This document shows, one piece after another, positions 34,595 to 43,750 of a DNA stretch of 64,000 nucleotides. The stretch's first letter is position 1; every line of letters begins with the position of its first letter. The DNA comes from JBBQNJ01 sp038329845 (lineage in GTDB: Bacteria > Planctomycetota > Phycisphaerae > Tepidisphaerales > Tepidisphaeraceae). A model generated the notes under the pieces. It saw nothing but the letters and a program-made list of their open reading frames with translations, did not search any database and was not told the DNA's origin. Location: assembly GCA_038329845.1 (NCBI GenBank), contig JBBQNJ010000008.1:17452-81451 (forward strand), written 5' to 3'. Both the position numbers and the translations under genes were made by a program.

Positions 34595-35323
34595 TCAGCC
34601 GGGCGCGCCCGCCGGCGCCGATCGGTGCAGCGCCTCCAGTCGCACCTGGAAATCGCACCAGGCCGGACCGAGCAATCTCGCATAGGCGCGACTGCGTGGC
34701 CGCAAGATCAACCACGCCGTCAGCAGCATGATCCGCAGGTCCAACGGCAACGAGGCGCGCTCGACGTACCACAACTCGAGGTCGGCCTTGAGCGGCGCGA
34801 TGTCTTCGCGGTAGCACGCCGCGACCCCCTTGGGGGAGGCCGAGAGGATGTCCTCCTCGTCGCGGAAGACCAGCGATCCCAACCCCGTCACGCCGGGGGC
34901 GACTTGGTGCAGACGTTGGACCACGTCGTCGGGCAACATCGACAACTCACCAGGAAGCATCGGGCGCGGTCCGACGATGCTCATGTCCCCTTTCAGCACG
35001 TTGAGCAGTTGGGGCACTTCGTTGAGCTTGGTCATCCGCAGCACGCGCCCCCACGGATGCACGCGCGGGTCGCCGCGGACGGTCAACGCCACTGACCCAT
35101 CCGCCGCCGGCGGAACCGTGCGCATCGAGGCGAACTTGAGCATGTCGAACGGGACCCGCTCGCGCCCGATGCGGCACTGCCGGAAAAAGACATCCCCATC
35201 GCCGGTGCATCGGCAGATCAACGCGATGAGCAGCCCGACGGGAAAAAACGCCGCCAGCGCCGCGGCGGCGAGAAGGATGTCGAAAGCGCGTTTCAGCATC
35301 GGGGGGAAGATCGGCCAGGTCAC
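34595..35323 (-). CDS. Monotopic phosphoglycosyl transferase (initiating sugar transferase)
   Basis: 242 residues. One N-terminal hydrophobic re-entrant helix (LKRAFDILLAAAALAAFFPV) is followed by the cytosolic catalytic domain: DMLKFASMR, DPRVHPWGRVLRMTKLNEVPQLLNVLKGDMS-type motif, and VGPRPMLPGE. This is the small PglC-like form without four extra membrane helices; it transfers a phosphosugar from a UDP-sugar to undecaprenyl phosphate. The usual Asp-Glu dyad reads Asn-Glu. GTG start overlapping the aminotransferase stop (GTGA); an ATG eight codons further in is an alternative. Confidence 0.9.
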   Translation of the reverse strand: MTWPIFPPMLKRAFDILLAAAALAAFFPVGLLIALICRCTGDGDVFFRQCRIGRERVPFDMLKFASMRTVPPAADGSVALTVRGDPRVHPWGRVLRMTKLNEVPQLLNVLKGDMSIVGPRPMLPGELSMLPDDVVQRLHQVAPGVTGLGSLVFRDEEDILSASPKGVAACYREDIAPLKADLELWYVERASLPLDLRIMLLTAWLILRPRSRAYARLLGPAWCDFQVRLEALHRSAPAGAPG

Positions 35324-36480
35324 GTCAGCAATTCGCGCGTCGCGTCGGCCACCCGCTGAAACTGGTCTTCGGTCATCCGCGTGTAATTCGGCAGGCTGAC
35401 CTCGCCGCGATAGCAGGCCATGGCGTTGGGGAAATCCTCGGGCTTAAGGTGGTATGTGTCGCGCCAATAGGGATGGAGGAACAGCGGGATGAAGTGGACG
35501 CTGGTGGAGATGCGCTTGCGGGCCATCGACTCGATGAACTGCTCCCGCGTGATCGGAGCATCTTCACGAAGTCGAAGCACATACAGATGATGGGCATGAA
35601 CGTCGCCCTCGGGCGGCAAAGGTGGAAGTTCCACCGGCAAATCGGCGAAGGCGCGGTTGTAAAACTCGGCGATCTCCTGGCGGCGCTGCTGGAACCGACA
35701 CGCCTTGCGCAATTGATGAATCCCCATCGACGCGGCGATGTCGGTCATGTTGTACTTGTAGCCGGGGGCGATCACCTCGTAATACCAGGCAGGTTTGTCG
35801 CTGCTGTAGCGCGAAAACGCGTCGCGGTCGATCCCGTGCAACCGCATGATCCGGCAGCGCTGGGCCAGGTCGGCGTCGCGGGTGACGATCATGCCGCCTT
35901 CGCCGGTGGTCATGGTCTTGGTCGAATAAAAGCTGAAGATCGTCGCATCGCTGGGCAGCGACCCGATCATCCGCCTGCCGCAGGTGGTGGGCAGGGCATG
36001 GGCGGCGTCTTCGATCACCCGCAGCTTATGCTTGGCGGCGATCTCGAGGATCGGGTCCATGTCGCAGGACAACCCGGCGAAATGCACCGGGAGGATAGCG
36101 CGGGTCTTGGGCGTGATCTTCGCTTCGATGCCCGCCGGATCGAGGTTGAATGTCCGCCGGTCCACATCGACGAAGACCGGCTTGGCACCCAGATACCGCA
36201 CCACCTCAGCCGTGGCGGTGAAGGTGTAAGGCGTCGTGATGACTTCGTCGCCGCAATTCAGCCCGATGGCCTCGACGGCCAAATGCAGCCCAGCGGTGGC
36301 GGAATTGACCGCGACGGCCTCGACCCCCCCGCCGATAAACTCGGCGAAATCCTGCTCGAACCGCCGCATCTTCGGCCCGGTGGTGACCCAGCCGTGGAGC
36401 ATGGAATCGACCACTTCATCGACCTCTTCCTGGCCGATGTCGGGGATGGAAAAGGGGATGAATGGGTCGGTCATGCTCAT
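35320..36480 (-). CDS. DegT/DnrJ/EryC1-type nucleotide-sugar aminotransferase
   Basis: 386 residues, PLP-dependent. AVNSATAGLHLAVEAIG binds the cofactor phosphate, VIEDAAHALPTT has the PLP-contacting Asp, and FSFYSTKTMTTGEGGMI has the Schiff-base lysine. The C-terminal HHLYVLRL segment is typical of ArnB/PseC-like enzymes. It would aminate a 4-keto-6-deoxy UDP- or dTDP-sugar. The GNAT gene just upstream (4-base overlap) may acetylate the product and the phosphoglycosyl transferase downstream may use it. Exact sugar undetermined. Confidence 0.9.
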   Translation of the reverse strand: MSMTDPFIPFSIPDIGQEEVDEVVDSMLHGWVTTGPKMRRFEQDFAEFIGGGVEAVAVNSATAGLHLAVEAIGLNCGDEVITTPYTFTATAEVVRYLGAKPVFVDVDRRTFNLDPAGIEAKITPKTRAILPVHFAGLSCDMDPILEIAAKHKLRVIEDAAHALPTTCGRRMIGSLPSDATIFSFYSTKTMTTGEGGMIVTRDADLAQRCRIMRLHGIDRDAFSRYSSDKPAWYYEVIAPGYKYNMTDIAASMGIHQLRKACRFQQRRQEIAEFYNRAFADLPVELPPLPPEGDVHAHHLYVLRLREDAPITREQFIESMARKRISTSVHFIPLFLHPYWRDTYHLKPEDFPNAMACYRGEVSLPNYTRMTEDQFQRVADATRELLT

Positions 36481-37088
36481 GCGTTCCGAAGCGGCCGGAC
36501 GTATTCATACATCAAACGCCCCTCGGATGTCGAATATCGGCGCGCAATTCCAAATCCCAGCCGCCGATAGAAGCGGTTGACCGCCTCATTATCCTCCACA
36601 TCCGTGGTTAAGCAAATATCGGGGCAATTCCGTCGGCGTAATTCCTCGCAAAACGCTTCGACCAGTCGGCGACCAATCCCCTGCCCCGATGAATCGGGAT
36701 GGACCGCCAACGACATCAAGCAAGCTTCCGATGCGCTTTCATTCGCTTCCCCGGCTCGACGCAACGCCCGAAGCAGCCGGAGAATGATGGTCGGTCGTCG
36801 CAACACGGCCCCGGCGGAGGCCCATGCGAACCCGAAAAGGTTCTCGCGGACCAGGCTTCGATAAAACCCCGATTGCCGCGTCACCCCGCCGACCAGTCCT
36901 CGAAGTTGGCCATCCTCTTCAGCCACGAGCAGCACCCCGATCTCCCGCTCGATTATCTGTCGATAGAGCATCCGCAGAAACCGCCGCCCCAGAAACGTGA
37001 GGAAAAACCCGGGAAACGCGGCCATGTGCAGGTCGACGATCGGGGGAAGATCATGAAGCTTGGCGGGTCTGATTTGCGTTGGAACCAC
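36477..37088 (-). CDS. GNAT-family acetyltransferase
   Basis: About 203 residues. Motif A reads SLAVHPDSSGQGIGRRLVEAF, and TTDVEDNEAVNRFYRRLGFGI is the normal C-terminal GNAT strand-helix. AFPGFFLTFLGRRFLRMLYRQI near the start resembles GNATs found in exopolysaccharide clusters. The start is uncertain: the frame is open to 37166, and I use the GTG preceding PTQIRPAKLHDL because similarity begins there. It overlaps the aminotransferase gene by 4 bases, so it may N-acetylate the amino sugar that enzyme makes (inference). Confidence 0.8.
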   Translation of the reverse strand: MVPTQIRPAKLHDLPPIVDLHMAAFPGFFLTFLGRRFLRMLYRQIIEREIGVLLVAEEDGQLRGLVGGVTRQSGFYRSLVRENLFGFAWASAGAVLRRPTIILRLLRALRRAGEANESASEACLMSLAVHPDSSGQGIGRRLVEAFCEELRRRNCPDICLTTDVEDNEAVNRFYRRLGFGIARRYSTSEGRLMYEYVRPLRNA

Positions 37089-37175
37089 TTGGCCATGATC
37101 CTTTGCTCGCTGGCGATCCGACGGAACAACGAGTTCAGTGGGACGCCGACGTCCGGCTCTGAGCACGTGCGACAG

Positions 37176-38384
37176 TCATTTTTCCAAGAAGTCCAAGATT
37201 CTCTCGACTCCCTTGTCGAAGGCAAGTTCCCGCCGGTAGTAGGTTCGACCTCGTTGTCCCATTTGATCAAGCCCTTGGCGTCCCATGCGCTCCATCGCCT
37301 CAACGGCATCAGCCATGGCATTCGAGTCACCGGGGGCACAGACCACGCCGCAATCGGCTTGGCGGACAAGCCGGGCCGCTTCGCCCTCGACCGCCGCGAG
37401 GATCGGTCGACCGGCCGCCATGCTGGCCTGGACTTTCTGAGGAATCCCGATGCGGGTCAGTTCCGAGGGGAGCAGGTGGACCAGCAGCGCATCGGCCCGC
37501 TCTTGAAGCCTGCGCGCCGCGGAGGCGCCGACTCGTGGATGCAGCACCACATTCGTGAGCGACTCACTGTCAATCCTCCCCGCCAGTTGGGAAAACGCGA
37601 CGCCGTCGCCCACCAGCGCCAGGCGGCAGTCAGACCCCCGGGCGGCGAGAATTTTCATGGCGTCCAAAGCCGTCCCCAGCGACTGAAGTCGACCGATATT
37701 GCCGGCGTATAGAACGGTGAACTTGCCGGGCACGAAATATTGTTCCAGGTCTTCAGACGACGAGGGTAGAGAAGGCGTTTCATCGGTCCAGTTGTAAACC
37801 ACTTCCATCGCGCCGGGGTCGAAACCCCGGGAGACCAGGTCATTGCGGTACCCGGGGGAGAGAACGATGAATCGACCTGCCTGTCCATAGCTCCAATGTG
37901 TCACCCAATTCAGAATTCGACGCGCCATGCCGCCGCGAAGCATTCCTGAATCGCTGACGCTCTGAGGCCAGATATCCTGCACGTCGGCTACGACCTTCGC
38001 TCCCGTCGTGCGACGCAGAAGCGCCGCCGGCCACAAGAGCGTGATCGGGCCAAGGTAGACATAGCAGAGATCAAAGCGCTCGCGCATCATGGCGAGATGA
38101 ATGAGCATCGACAGGCCCAGCGACAGGTAGCTCAGTATCCGCCGCGCCGCCGAACGATCGTGGCTGGGATACATCGCCACGCGGGTCACTGCAACGCCGT
38201 CAAGGACTTCGTCCTGCGTCCAGCGCATTTTGTAACCAGGATAAATTCTTCCGCCGGGATAATTCGGAAAGCCAGTAAGCACCCGAACCGTATGCCCATG
38301 TCGCTGCAAGGCCCGGGCGAACGCCAATCCCTTGAGATGATTCGGTTCCGGTTGAAAGAGATTGTTGATCAAGAGGATTCGCAA
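37176..38384 (-). CDS. Glycosyltransferase family 4, WbuB-like
   Basis: 402 residues. The N-terminal ILLINNLFQPEPNHLKGLAFARAL, then VLTGFPNYPGGRIYPGYKMRW and VVADVQDIWPQSVSDSG, are typical of the WbuB/WcaI-like GT4 group. The C-terminal domain has VLYAGNIGRLQSLGTALDAM and PQKVQASMAAGRPILA. In E. coli O26-like clusters WbuB follows fnlABC and is thought to transfer L-FucNAc, as the gene order suggests here. The start is a TTG preceded by GAGGGG; the preceding cupin gene stops eight bases upstream. Confidence 0.87.
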   Translation of the reverse strand: MRILLINNLFQPEPNHLKGLAFARALQRHGHTVRVLTGFPNYPGGRIYPGYKMRWTQDEVLDGVAVTRVAMYPSHDRSAARRILSYLSLGLSMLIHLAMMRERFDLCYVYLGPITLLWPAALLRRTTGAKVVADVQDIWPQSVSDSGMLRGGMARRILNWVTHWSYGQAGRFIVLSPGYRNDLVSRGFDPGAMEVVYNWTDETPSLPSSSEDLEQYFVPGKFTVLYAGNIGRLQSLGTALDAMKILAARGSDCRLALVGDGVAFSQLAGRIDSESLTNVVLHPRVGASAARRLQERADALLVHLLPSELTRIGIPQKVQASMAAGRPILAAVEGEAARLVRQADCGVVCAPGDSNAMADAVEAMERMGRQGLDQMGQRGRTYYRRELAFDKGVERILDFLEK

Positions 38385-38391
38385 ACGCGGT

Positions 38392-38829
38392 TCACCCCTC
38401 GATGGGCCAATAGCCAACTGGAAACCGGAAATCGTCCGTGCCGGCGTCGCACAGGGCACCGGCGGAGAAGACGGTCAAGATCGCCCCATACGTCAACGCG
38501 GCCATGCCGGTGGCGTATCCCGGAGGAATCGTCAGGACGGCGGGCTTGGCGCCCGACAACACGATTCGTTCGATCGGCAGGTTCGTCGCGGGATGCTCCC
38601 AATCGTCAGGCCGCACGATCGCAATGAGAATACTGCCCTGCATCGCCGAGAACCACTTGCGGTCCCGCCGGTGCCCAACCCAACCGCGCGGCTCGCGCGG
38701 GCGGTGTGGCTGGATCGTGTAGAAGCGCTCGACGCCCTTGAAGTTGAAGTCGTTCACGAACGAGACCGTGCCGCGGGCGTCCACGTGAAGTCCGCCGGGG
38801 ATCAGCGTAGGTTTCTCGATCTCGTCCAT
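38392..38829 (-). CDS. RmlC-like cupin protein of nucleotide-sugar metabolism
   Basis: 145 residues in a beta-barrel pattern similar to dTDP-4-keto-sugar 3,5-epimerases: GGLHVDARGTVSFVNDF, VERFYTIQPH, GWVGHRRDRKWFSAMQGSIL, and PPGYATGMAALT near the C-terminus. The catalytic His of RmlC may correspond to the GHRRDRKWF region. Placed between fnlC and the WbuB-like gene, where FucNAc clusters often have a small cupin (WbuC-like). Enzymatic role uncertain. Confidence 0.75.
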   Translation of the reverse strand: MDEIEKPTLIPGGLHVDARGTVSFVNDFNFKGVERFYTIQPHRPREPRGWVGHRRDRKWFSAMQGSILIAIVRPDDWEHPATNLPIERIVLSGAKPAVLTIPPGYATGMAALTYGAILTVFSAGALCDAGTDDFRFPVGYWPIEG

Positions 38830-38831
38830 GG

Positions 38832-39953
38832 CTATCCTTTTCGCCAGACGGTGCGGTTCACGTAATCCGTATAGCTCAAAATGATCCGCACGACCTTTTC
38901 ACTGACGTTGGGGACATTGTAATCGGCCACCAACCGAAGCGAACGGTCCTCGCCGCGGGGCTGGCGCTCGAGCAACCCCAGGGCGGCGCGGATGGTCGGC
39001 CAGTTCAGGCCGGTCATCATCACCGATGTCTCTTCCATCCCTTCGGGTCGCTCGTGGGCGTTGCGGATGTTCAGGGCAGGGAAGTTGAGAATGGAACTCT
39101 CCTCGGTGATGGTGCCGCTGTCGGACAGGACCGCCTTGGCGTTCATCTGCAACTTCACGTAATCGCACAGGCCCAGCGGCTTGAGTAACTCCACGCGAGG
39201 GTCCAGCTTGGCTCCGGTGGAGTCGATCTTCTTTCTCGTCCGCGGATGGGTCGAGACGATCACGCGGTGGCCGAAGGTGGTGGCGAGGTTGTTCAGCACC
39301 TCGATCAGGCGGGCGAACTGCTCGGGCGCGTCGATGTTCTCCTCGCGGTGGGCGCTGACCACGAAAAACTTCTCCGGCTCTAGTTTCAGCCGCGACAGCA
39401 CATCCGATGCCTGGATTTTCGACAGGTAATGATGCAACACCTCGAACATCGGGCTGCCGGTTTTGATGACCCGATCCGGCGGCAGCCCCTCGCGCAGCAG
39501 GTAATCGCGCGAGATGGTGCTGTAGGGCATGTTGATGTCGCTGATGTGATCGACAATTCGTCGGTTGATCTCCTCGGGCACGCGCTGATCGAAGCAGCGA
39601 TTGCCGGCCTCCATGTGGAACACGGGGATCTTGCGGCGCTTGGCCGGATAGGCGGCCAGGCAGCTATTGGTGTCGCCGAGGACCAGCAGCGCATCGGGCT
39701 GAATTTGTTCGAGGACGGCATCCACGCGGGCGATGATCTGCCCCACCGTTTCGCACGCCGACTTACCGGCGGCTTCGAGAAAGAAATCCGGCTTGCGGAT
39801 TTCCAAGTCATCGAAAAAGACTTGGTTCAGCTCGTAATCGTAGTTCTGACCCGTATGAATAATCCGATGGTCCACCGCCTCATCCAGCGCCGCCATGACG
39901 CGGGAAAGGCGAATGATCTCAGGGCGGGTTCCGACGATGGTAACAATTTTCAT
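38832..39953 (-). CDS. fnlC: UDP-N-acetylglucosamine 2-epimerase-like enzyme (FnlC/CapG type)
   Basis: 373 residues. Starts MKIVTIVGTRPEIIRLSRVM, with GQNYDYELNQVFF, LGDTNSCLA, HMEAGNRCFDQRVPEEINRR and SDSGTITEES, all WecB-family motifs. The residues NRCFDQRVPEE rather than WecB's LRTGDL-type segment match the CapG/FnlC branch, which makes UDP-N-acetyl-L-fucosamine from the pneumosamine/talose intermediate. The start was chosen at the second ATG, eight bases after GAGG; longer versions overlap fnlB. Confidence 0.88.
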   Translation of the reverse strand: MKIVTIVGTRPEIIRLSRVMAALDEAVDHRIIHTGQNYDYELNQVFFDDLEIRKPDFFLEAAGKSACETVGQIIARVDAVLEQIQPDALLVLGDTNSCLAAYPAKRRKIPVFHMEAGNRCFDQRVPEEINRRIVDHISDINMPYSTISRDYLLREGLPPDRVIKTGSPMFEVLHHYLSKIQASDVLSRLKLEPEKFFVVSAHREENIDAPEQFARLIEVLNNLATTFGHRVIVSTHPRTRKKIDSTGAKLDPRVELLKPLGLCDYVKLQMNAKAVLSDSGTITEESSILNFPALNIRNAHERPEGMEETSVMMTGLNWPTIRAALGLLERQPRGEDRSLRLVADYNVPNVSEKVVRIILSYTDYVNRTVWRKG

Positions 39954-39982
39954 ACGCATTGCCTCAGGCCCGGCATCGTGCC

Positions 39983-41095
39983 TCACACCTTCAGGAAGAC
40001 GGTGTCCGGTCTGGTTGGATCGAATATCTCATTGGCCCAGAAGAGCGTCACCAGCTCCGCGGTGCCGACATTCTCGATAGAGTGCGTATAACCCGGAGGA
40101 ATGTCCAGCACGCGGTATTGCTCACCGCGCACGCGATGTTCGATGACCTCGCCGCCGTGAATCTGCCGGAACCGAATCACGGCCTCGCCTTCCAGGACCA
40201 GAAATTTTTCGGTTTTGGTATGATGGAAGTGGTTGCCGCGAGTGATTCCCGGTTTGGTGCGAGAAACGAAAATCTGCCCGGCGGTCGGCGACTTGACGAA
40301 CTCGGCCAAGCTCCCGCGGTCGTCGGTGCGGATATTAAGCGAATAACCGAACTGGTCCGGTTCGAGATACGACAGGTACGTCGCGTAAAGCGCCTTGACG
40401 AATGGGTCGGATAGATTCGGCAGCAACAGCGTCGTGCGCTGATCCCGGAAGGATCGGATCGTCGCCGCCAATTCGCCCAGGGTCGTTTTGTGCGATGGCA
40501 GCGGATCGGCGAAGCGAAACCCGCCGGGGGATTCGGCGAAATCCAGTTCACTTAAGAAAGCCGTCACGACATCATCGATATATGTCAGATCCACCACGTT
40601 GTCAGGGTTGGAAATCTGGATGGGTTGATCGTGGGCGATATTGTGGCAAAACGTGGCGGTCACTGAGTTGTAATTGGGTCGACACCACTTACCGAAGAGG
40701 TTTTTCAGGCGATAGACGACCCCGGCGGCGCAGGTCGTTCGGCAATATTCCCGCACGGCATCCTCTGCGCCACGCTTGCTCAGACCATAGGGGTTGTCCA
40801 ATTCGGCCTGAATCGACGAGGAGAGCACGATCTTCGGTTTTCGGCCCGAATCGATGAGCTTGCGGCATATCTCATCGGTGAAGCCGGTGTTCCCGGCACG
40901 GAACTCATCGGCATTCCTGGGCCGGTTGACCCCCGCGAGATGAAAGATCACCTCAGCGCTCGCCAGCGCCTCATCGAGATCGCCGGGCGCTGATTCCAAG
41001 TCATACCGCCACAGGCGCACCCCTTCCCGCCGCGCCAGTTCCACGCAGAGATTCTTGCCGACAAACCCATTGGCCCCGGTTACGAGTATGCGCAT
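39983..41095 (-). CDS. fnlB: Bifunctional UDP-acetamido-sugar reductase/epimerase (FnlB/CapF type)
   Basis: 370 residues in two domains. Residues 1-250 form an SDR fold: NAD(P)-binding MRILVTGANGFVGKNL and the YxxxK-like NPYGLSKRGAEDAV. Residues 265-370 are a cupin (KPGITRGNHFHHTKTEKFLVL with metal-binding His, then IPPGYTHSIENVG). This SDR-plus-cupin fusion is the hallmark of CapF, which epimerises and reduces the CapE product on the way to UDP-L-FucNAc. 85 bases after the fnlA gene. Confidence 0.92.
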   Translation of the reverse strand: MRILVTGANGFVGKNLCVELARREGVRLWRYDLESAPGDLDEALASAEVIFHLAGVNRPRNADEFRAGNTGFTDEICRKLIDSGRKPKIVLSSSIQAELDNPYGLSKRGAEDAVREYCRTTCAAGVVYRLKNLFGKWCRPNYNSVTATFCHNIAHDQPIQISNPDNVVDLTYIDDVVTAFLSELDFAESPGGFRFADPLPSHKTTLGELAATIRSFRDQRTTLLLPNLSDPFVKALYATYLSYLEPDQFGYSLNIRTDDRGSLAEFVKSPTAGQIFVSRTKPGITRGNHFHHTKTEKFLVLEGEAVIRFRQIHGGEVIEHRVRGEQYRVLDIPPGYTHSIENVGTAELVTLFWANEIFDPTRPDTVFLKV

Positions 41096-41180
41096 TCGCC
41101 GTCCTTTCCCGCCCAGTTATCCGTCGAAGGTCGGTCAGTTCCCGAGGCGCCCGCAGGGCGGGTGTCGCCTGTGCCTGCAA

Positions 41181-42203
41181 TCAGACTTCAACCCGCTCCC
41201 CGCGGATCGCCTGTTGGACGCAGTCCAGCTTGGTCAGCAATTCAGCCATGCCGTCCACGTCCAGGCGGCGGGTGTTGTGGGAGTTGTAATCCTCCACCAC
41301 CCCCACCCGCTGGCTGCCTTCGCTGAAGTACAGCGCGTAATTGAGATCGCGCTTGTCGCTGGGCACGCGATAATAGCCGGTCATATCCTCGGCGACGGCC
41401 ATTTCCTCGCGAGTCAGGAGCGTTTCGTACAGTTTCTCGCCGTGCCGCGTGCCGATCAGGTTGATCGGGGTATCGACCTTGAGCAACTTCTTGAGGGCTA
41501 AGGCGAGTGTTTCCAACGTCGCGCCCGGGGCCTTCTGCACGAAGGTGTCGCCGGAATTTCCGTGGGTGAAGGCGTACAGCACCAAGTCCACCGCGTCGTC
41601 GATGGTCATCATGAACCGCGTCATGTTCGGATCGGTAATGGTCATCGGCTTGCCCAACTGGATCTGGTTGAGAAACAGCGGAATGACCGATCCGCGACTG
41701 GCCATGACGTTGCCGTAGCGGGTGACGCAAATGGTCGTGCGGTCCCCGGCCACGCGGCTCTTGGCCACGGCCAGTTTCTCCATCATCGCCTTGGAAATGC
41801 CCATGGCGTTGATGGGATAGACGGCCTTGTCGGTACTCAGGACGACCACCCGCTTGACTTCGGCGGCGATCGCCGCGCTGAGCATGTTTTCCGTACCCAG
41901 CGAATTAGTTCGCAGCGCCTCAAGCGGAAAAAACTCGCAGCTCGGCACCTGCTTGAGCGCTGCGGCATGGAAGACGAAATCCACGCCTTCCATCGCATCG
42001 CGCAGGCTGTCTGGGTTTCGCACATCGCCAAGATAAAACCGCAGCTTGGGATGGGCGTAGGCCTTGCGCATGTCATCCTGCTTCTTCTCGTCGCGGGAGA
42101 AGACGCGGATTTGGCCAATGTCGGTGGAAAGGAATCGGCGCAGCACCGCGTTGCCGAAGGTGCCCGTGCCGCCGGTGATGAGGAGGGTTTTGTGGGTGAA
42201 CAT
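41181..42203 (-). CDS. fnlA: UDP-GlcNAc 4,6-dehydratase/5-epimerase (FnlA/CapE type)
   Basis: 340 residues. NAD(P)-binding LLITGGTGTFGNAVLRRF, VFSRDEKKQDDMR, AAALKQVPSCEFFPLEA and STDKAVYPINAMGISKAMMEK. The catalytic tyrosine of ordinary SDRs is replaced by Met in the AMGISK segment, as in CapE/FlaA1 enzymes. First step of UDP-N-acetyl-L-fucosamine synthesis, followed by fnlB and fnlC in pathway order. A 53-base remnant of a second copy of the start of this gene lies at 44347-44399. Confidence 0.92.
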   Translation of the reverse strand: MFTHKTLLITGGTGTFGNAVLRRFLSTDIGQIRVFSRDEKKQDDMRKAYAHPKLRFYLGDVRNPDSLRDAMEGVDFVFHAAALKQVPSCEFFPLEALRTNSLGTENMLSAAIAAEVKRVVVLSTDKAVYPINAMGISKAMMEKLAVAKSRVAGDRTTICVTRYGNVMASRGSVIPLFLNQIQLGKPMTITDPNMTRFMMTIDDAVDLVLYAFTHGNSGDTFVQKAPGATLETLALALKKLLKVDTPINLIGTRHGEKLYETLLTREEMAVAEDMTGYYRVPSDKRDLNYALYFSEGSQRVGVVEDYNSHNTRRLDVDGMAELLTKLDCVQQAIRGERVEV

Positions 42204-42288
42204 GTCCTGACTTTACGATACGGGCAACCGCCGCCATCACAGGCCCGACCGCGCCTGCGGCGCGGATGCCCAGAACGATGCCCGATGA

Positions 42289-43635
42289 TCACGCCTTTAT
42301 AACCGCCGCCGAGGGGTTCGCACAGCCTGCCATCGCGTTACGGCTGTCGATGATCAGTTGAGCCGTCCGGCCGATCATGTCGTAGTCATAGGCGCTGTGG
42401 TTCGTGGCGATGACCACACAATCGTACCGTCCGATCGACTCTGCCGTCAGCGGCACGCTTTTCTTGCCGATGTCGCCCCACCGCCGCATGTAGTGGGTCT
42501 GCGGCACATGGGGGTCGTTGTAATCCACCTCGGCACCGAGGTGCTCGAACCGCTCGATCAACTCGAAACTCGGACTCTCCCGCACATCGTCGATGTCCGG
42601 CTTGTAGGCCAGGCCCAGCACAAGAACTTTCGTGCCGCGCATCGCCTTGCCGCGATCGTTCAAAGCGCCGATGGTGCGCTGAACCACATAGTCCGGCATC
42701 AGGTGGTTGATCTCGCCGGCCAGTTCGATGAACCGCGTCGGCATCCCCACCTCGCGCGCTTTCCACGTCAGGTAGTACGGATCGATGGGAATGCAATGCC
42801 CGCCCAGTCCCGGTCCCGGGTAGAACGCCTGAAATCCGAACGGCTTGGTCTTGGCCGCCTCGATCACCTCGAACACGTCGATCCCCATCTTGGTCAGCAC
42901 CATCTTCATCTCGTTGACCATGGCGATATTCACGCAACGATAGATGTTCTCCAGCAGCTTGGCCGCCTCGGCCACCTCCGCCGACGAGACGGGAATGACC
43001 TTGGCGATGGCCTTCTCGTACAGCGCCACCGCCAGTCGGCCGCTCGCCTCATCCAGCCCGCCGACGAGTTTGGGGATGGTCTGGGTGTTGTGGTCCTTTC
43101 GCCCGGGATCCTCGCGTTCCGGCGAGAACGCGACAAACAGATCCTCACCGAGGGTCATCCCCTTGGCCAAGAATCGCGGCAGCATGATCTCTCGGGTGGT
43201 TCCCGGATAGGTCGAGGATTCCAGCACCACCAACTGTCCCGGCCGGATCACGCGGGCGATGTCATCGCAGGCTTTCTCGATGAAGGTCATGTCCGGCTCC
43301 ATGTGCCTGCCCAGCGGCGTGGGCACGCAGACCAGAATCGCATCGGCCTCGGCGAGCCGCGCCATGTCGGCGGTGGCGTCGAACCGCCCCGCCGCCTTCA
43401 TCGAAGAGACCATCTCGGCCCCGAGATGCTTGAGATAATTCTCGCCGCGATGCAGCGCCTCGATCTTGCGAGGGTCCACATCAAAGCCGATGACCGCAAA
43501 TCCCGCCCGATGAAACGCCGCAAGCAGCGGCAAGCCGACATAGCCAAGGCCAATGATACCGATGACGGCCTGCCCGGACTTGATCCGGCTCTGAAGTTTC
43601 GGGGCTGAGGTCGTCTTAGCACTAATTTCTGTCAT
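42289..43635 (-). CDS. UDP-N-acetyl-hexosamine/UDP-glucose 6-dehydrogenase (WbpA/UDP-GlcNAc dehydrogenase type)
   Basis: 448 residues. The NAD-binding GIIGLGYVGLPLLAAF is near residue 27, with VPTPLGRHMEPDMTFI, ESSTYPGTTRE and SPEREDPGRKDHNTQTIPK. The catalytic cysteine is in GPGLGGHCIPIDPYYLTW, and DDVRESPSFELIERF is in the C-terminal domain. The sequence pattern is closest to WbpA-like dehydrogenases that make UDP-GlcNAcA, but UDP-glucose cannot be excluded. First gene of the minus-strand nucleotide-sugar block; the gap to fnlA is 85 bases. Confidence 0.88.
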   Translation of the reverse strand: MTEISAKTTSAPKLQSRIKSGQAVIGIIGLGYVGLPLLAAFHRAGFAVIGFDVDPRKIEALHRGENYLKHLGAEMVSSMKAAGRFDATADMARLAEADAILVCVPTPLGRHMEPDMTFIEKACDDIARVIRPGQLVVLESSTYPGTTREIMLPRFLAKGMTLGEDLFVAFSPEREDPGRKDHNTQTIPKLVGGLDEASGRLAVALYEKAIAKVIPVSSAEVAEAAKLLENIYRCVNIAMVNEMKMVLTKMGIDVFEVIEAAKTKPFGFQAFYPGPGLGGHCIPIDPYYLTWKAREVGMPTRFIELAGEINHLMPDYVVQRTIGALNDRGKAMRGTKVLVLGLAYKPDIDDVRESPSFELIERFEHLGAEVDYNDPHVPQTHYMRRWGDIGKKSVPLTAESIGRYDCVVIATNHSAYDYDMIGRTAQLIIDSRNAMAGCANPSAAVIKA

Positions 43636-43750
43636 GTTGCACCAAAAAGATCGAGGGTCTTACCACCAGATTTGGTCGGCGTCCGAACGGCGGCAATCGC
43701 AAGCTGCGATCACTCGTCACAAAGATAGCATAACCACACTTCCTAACGGG

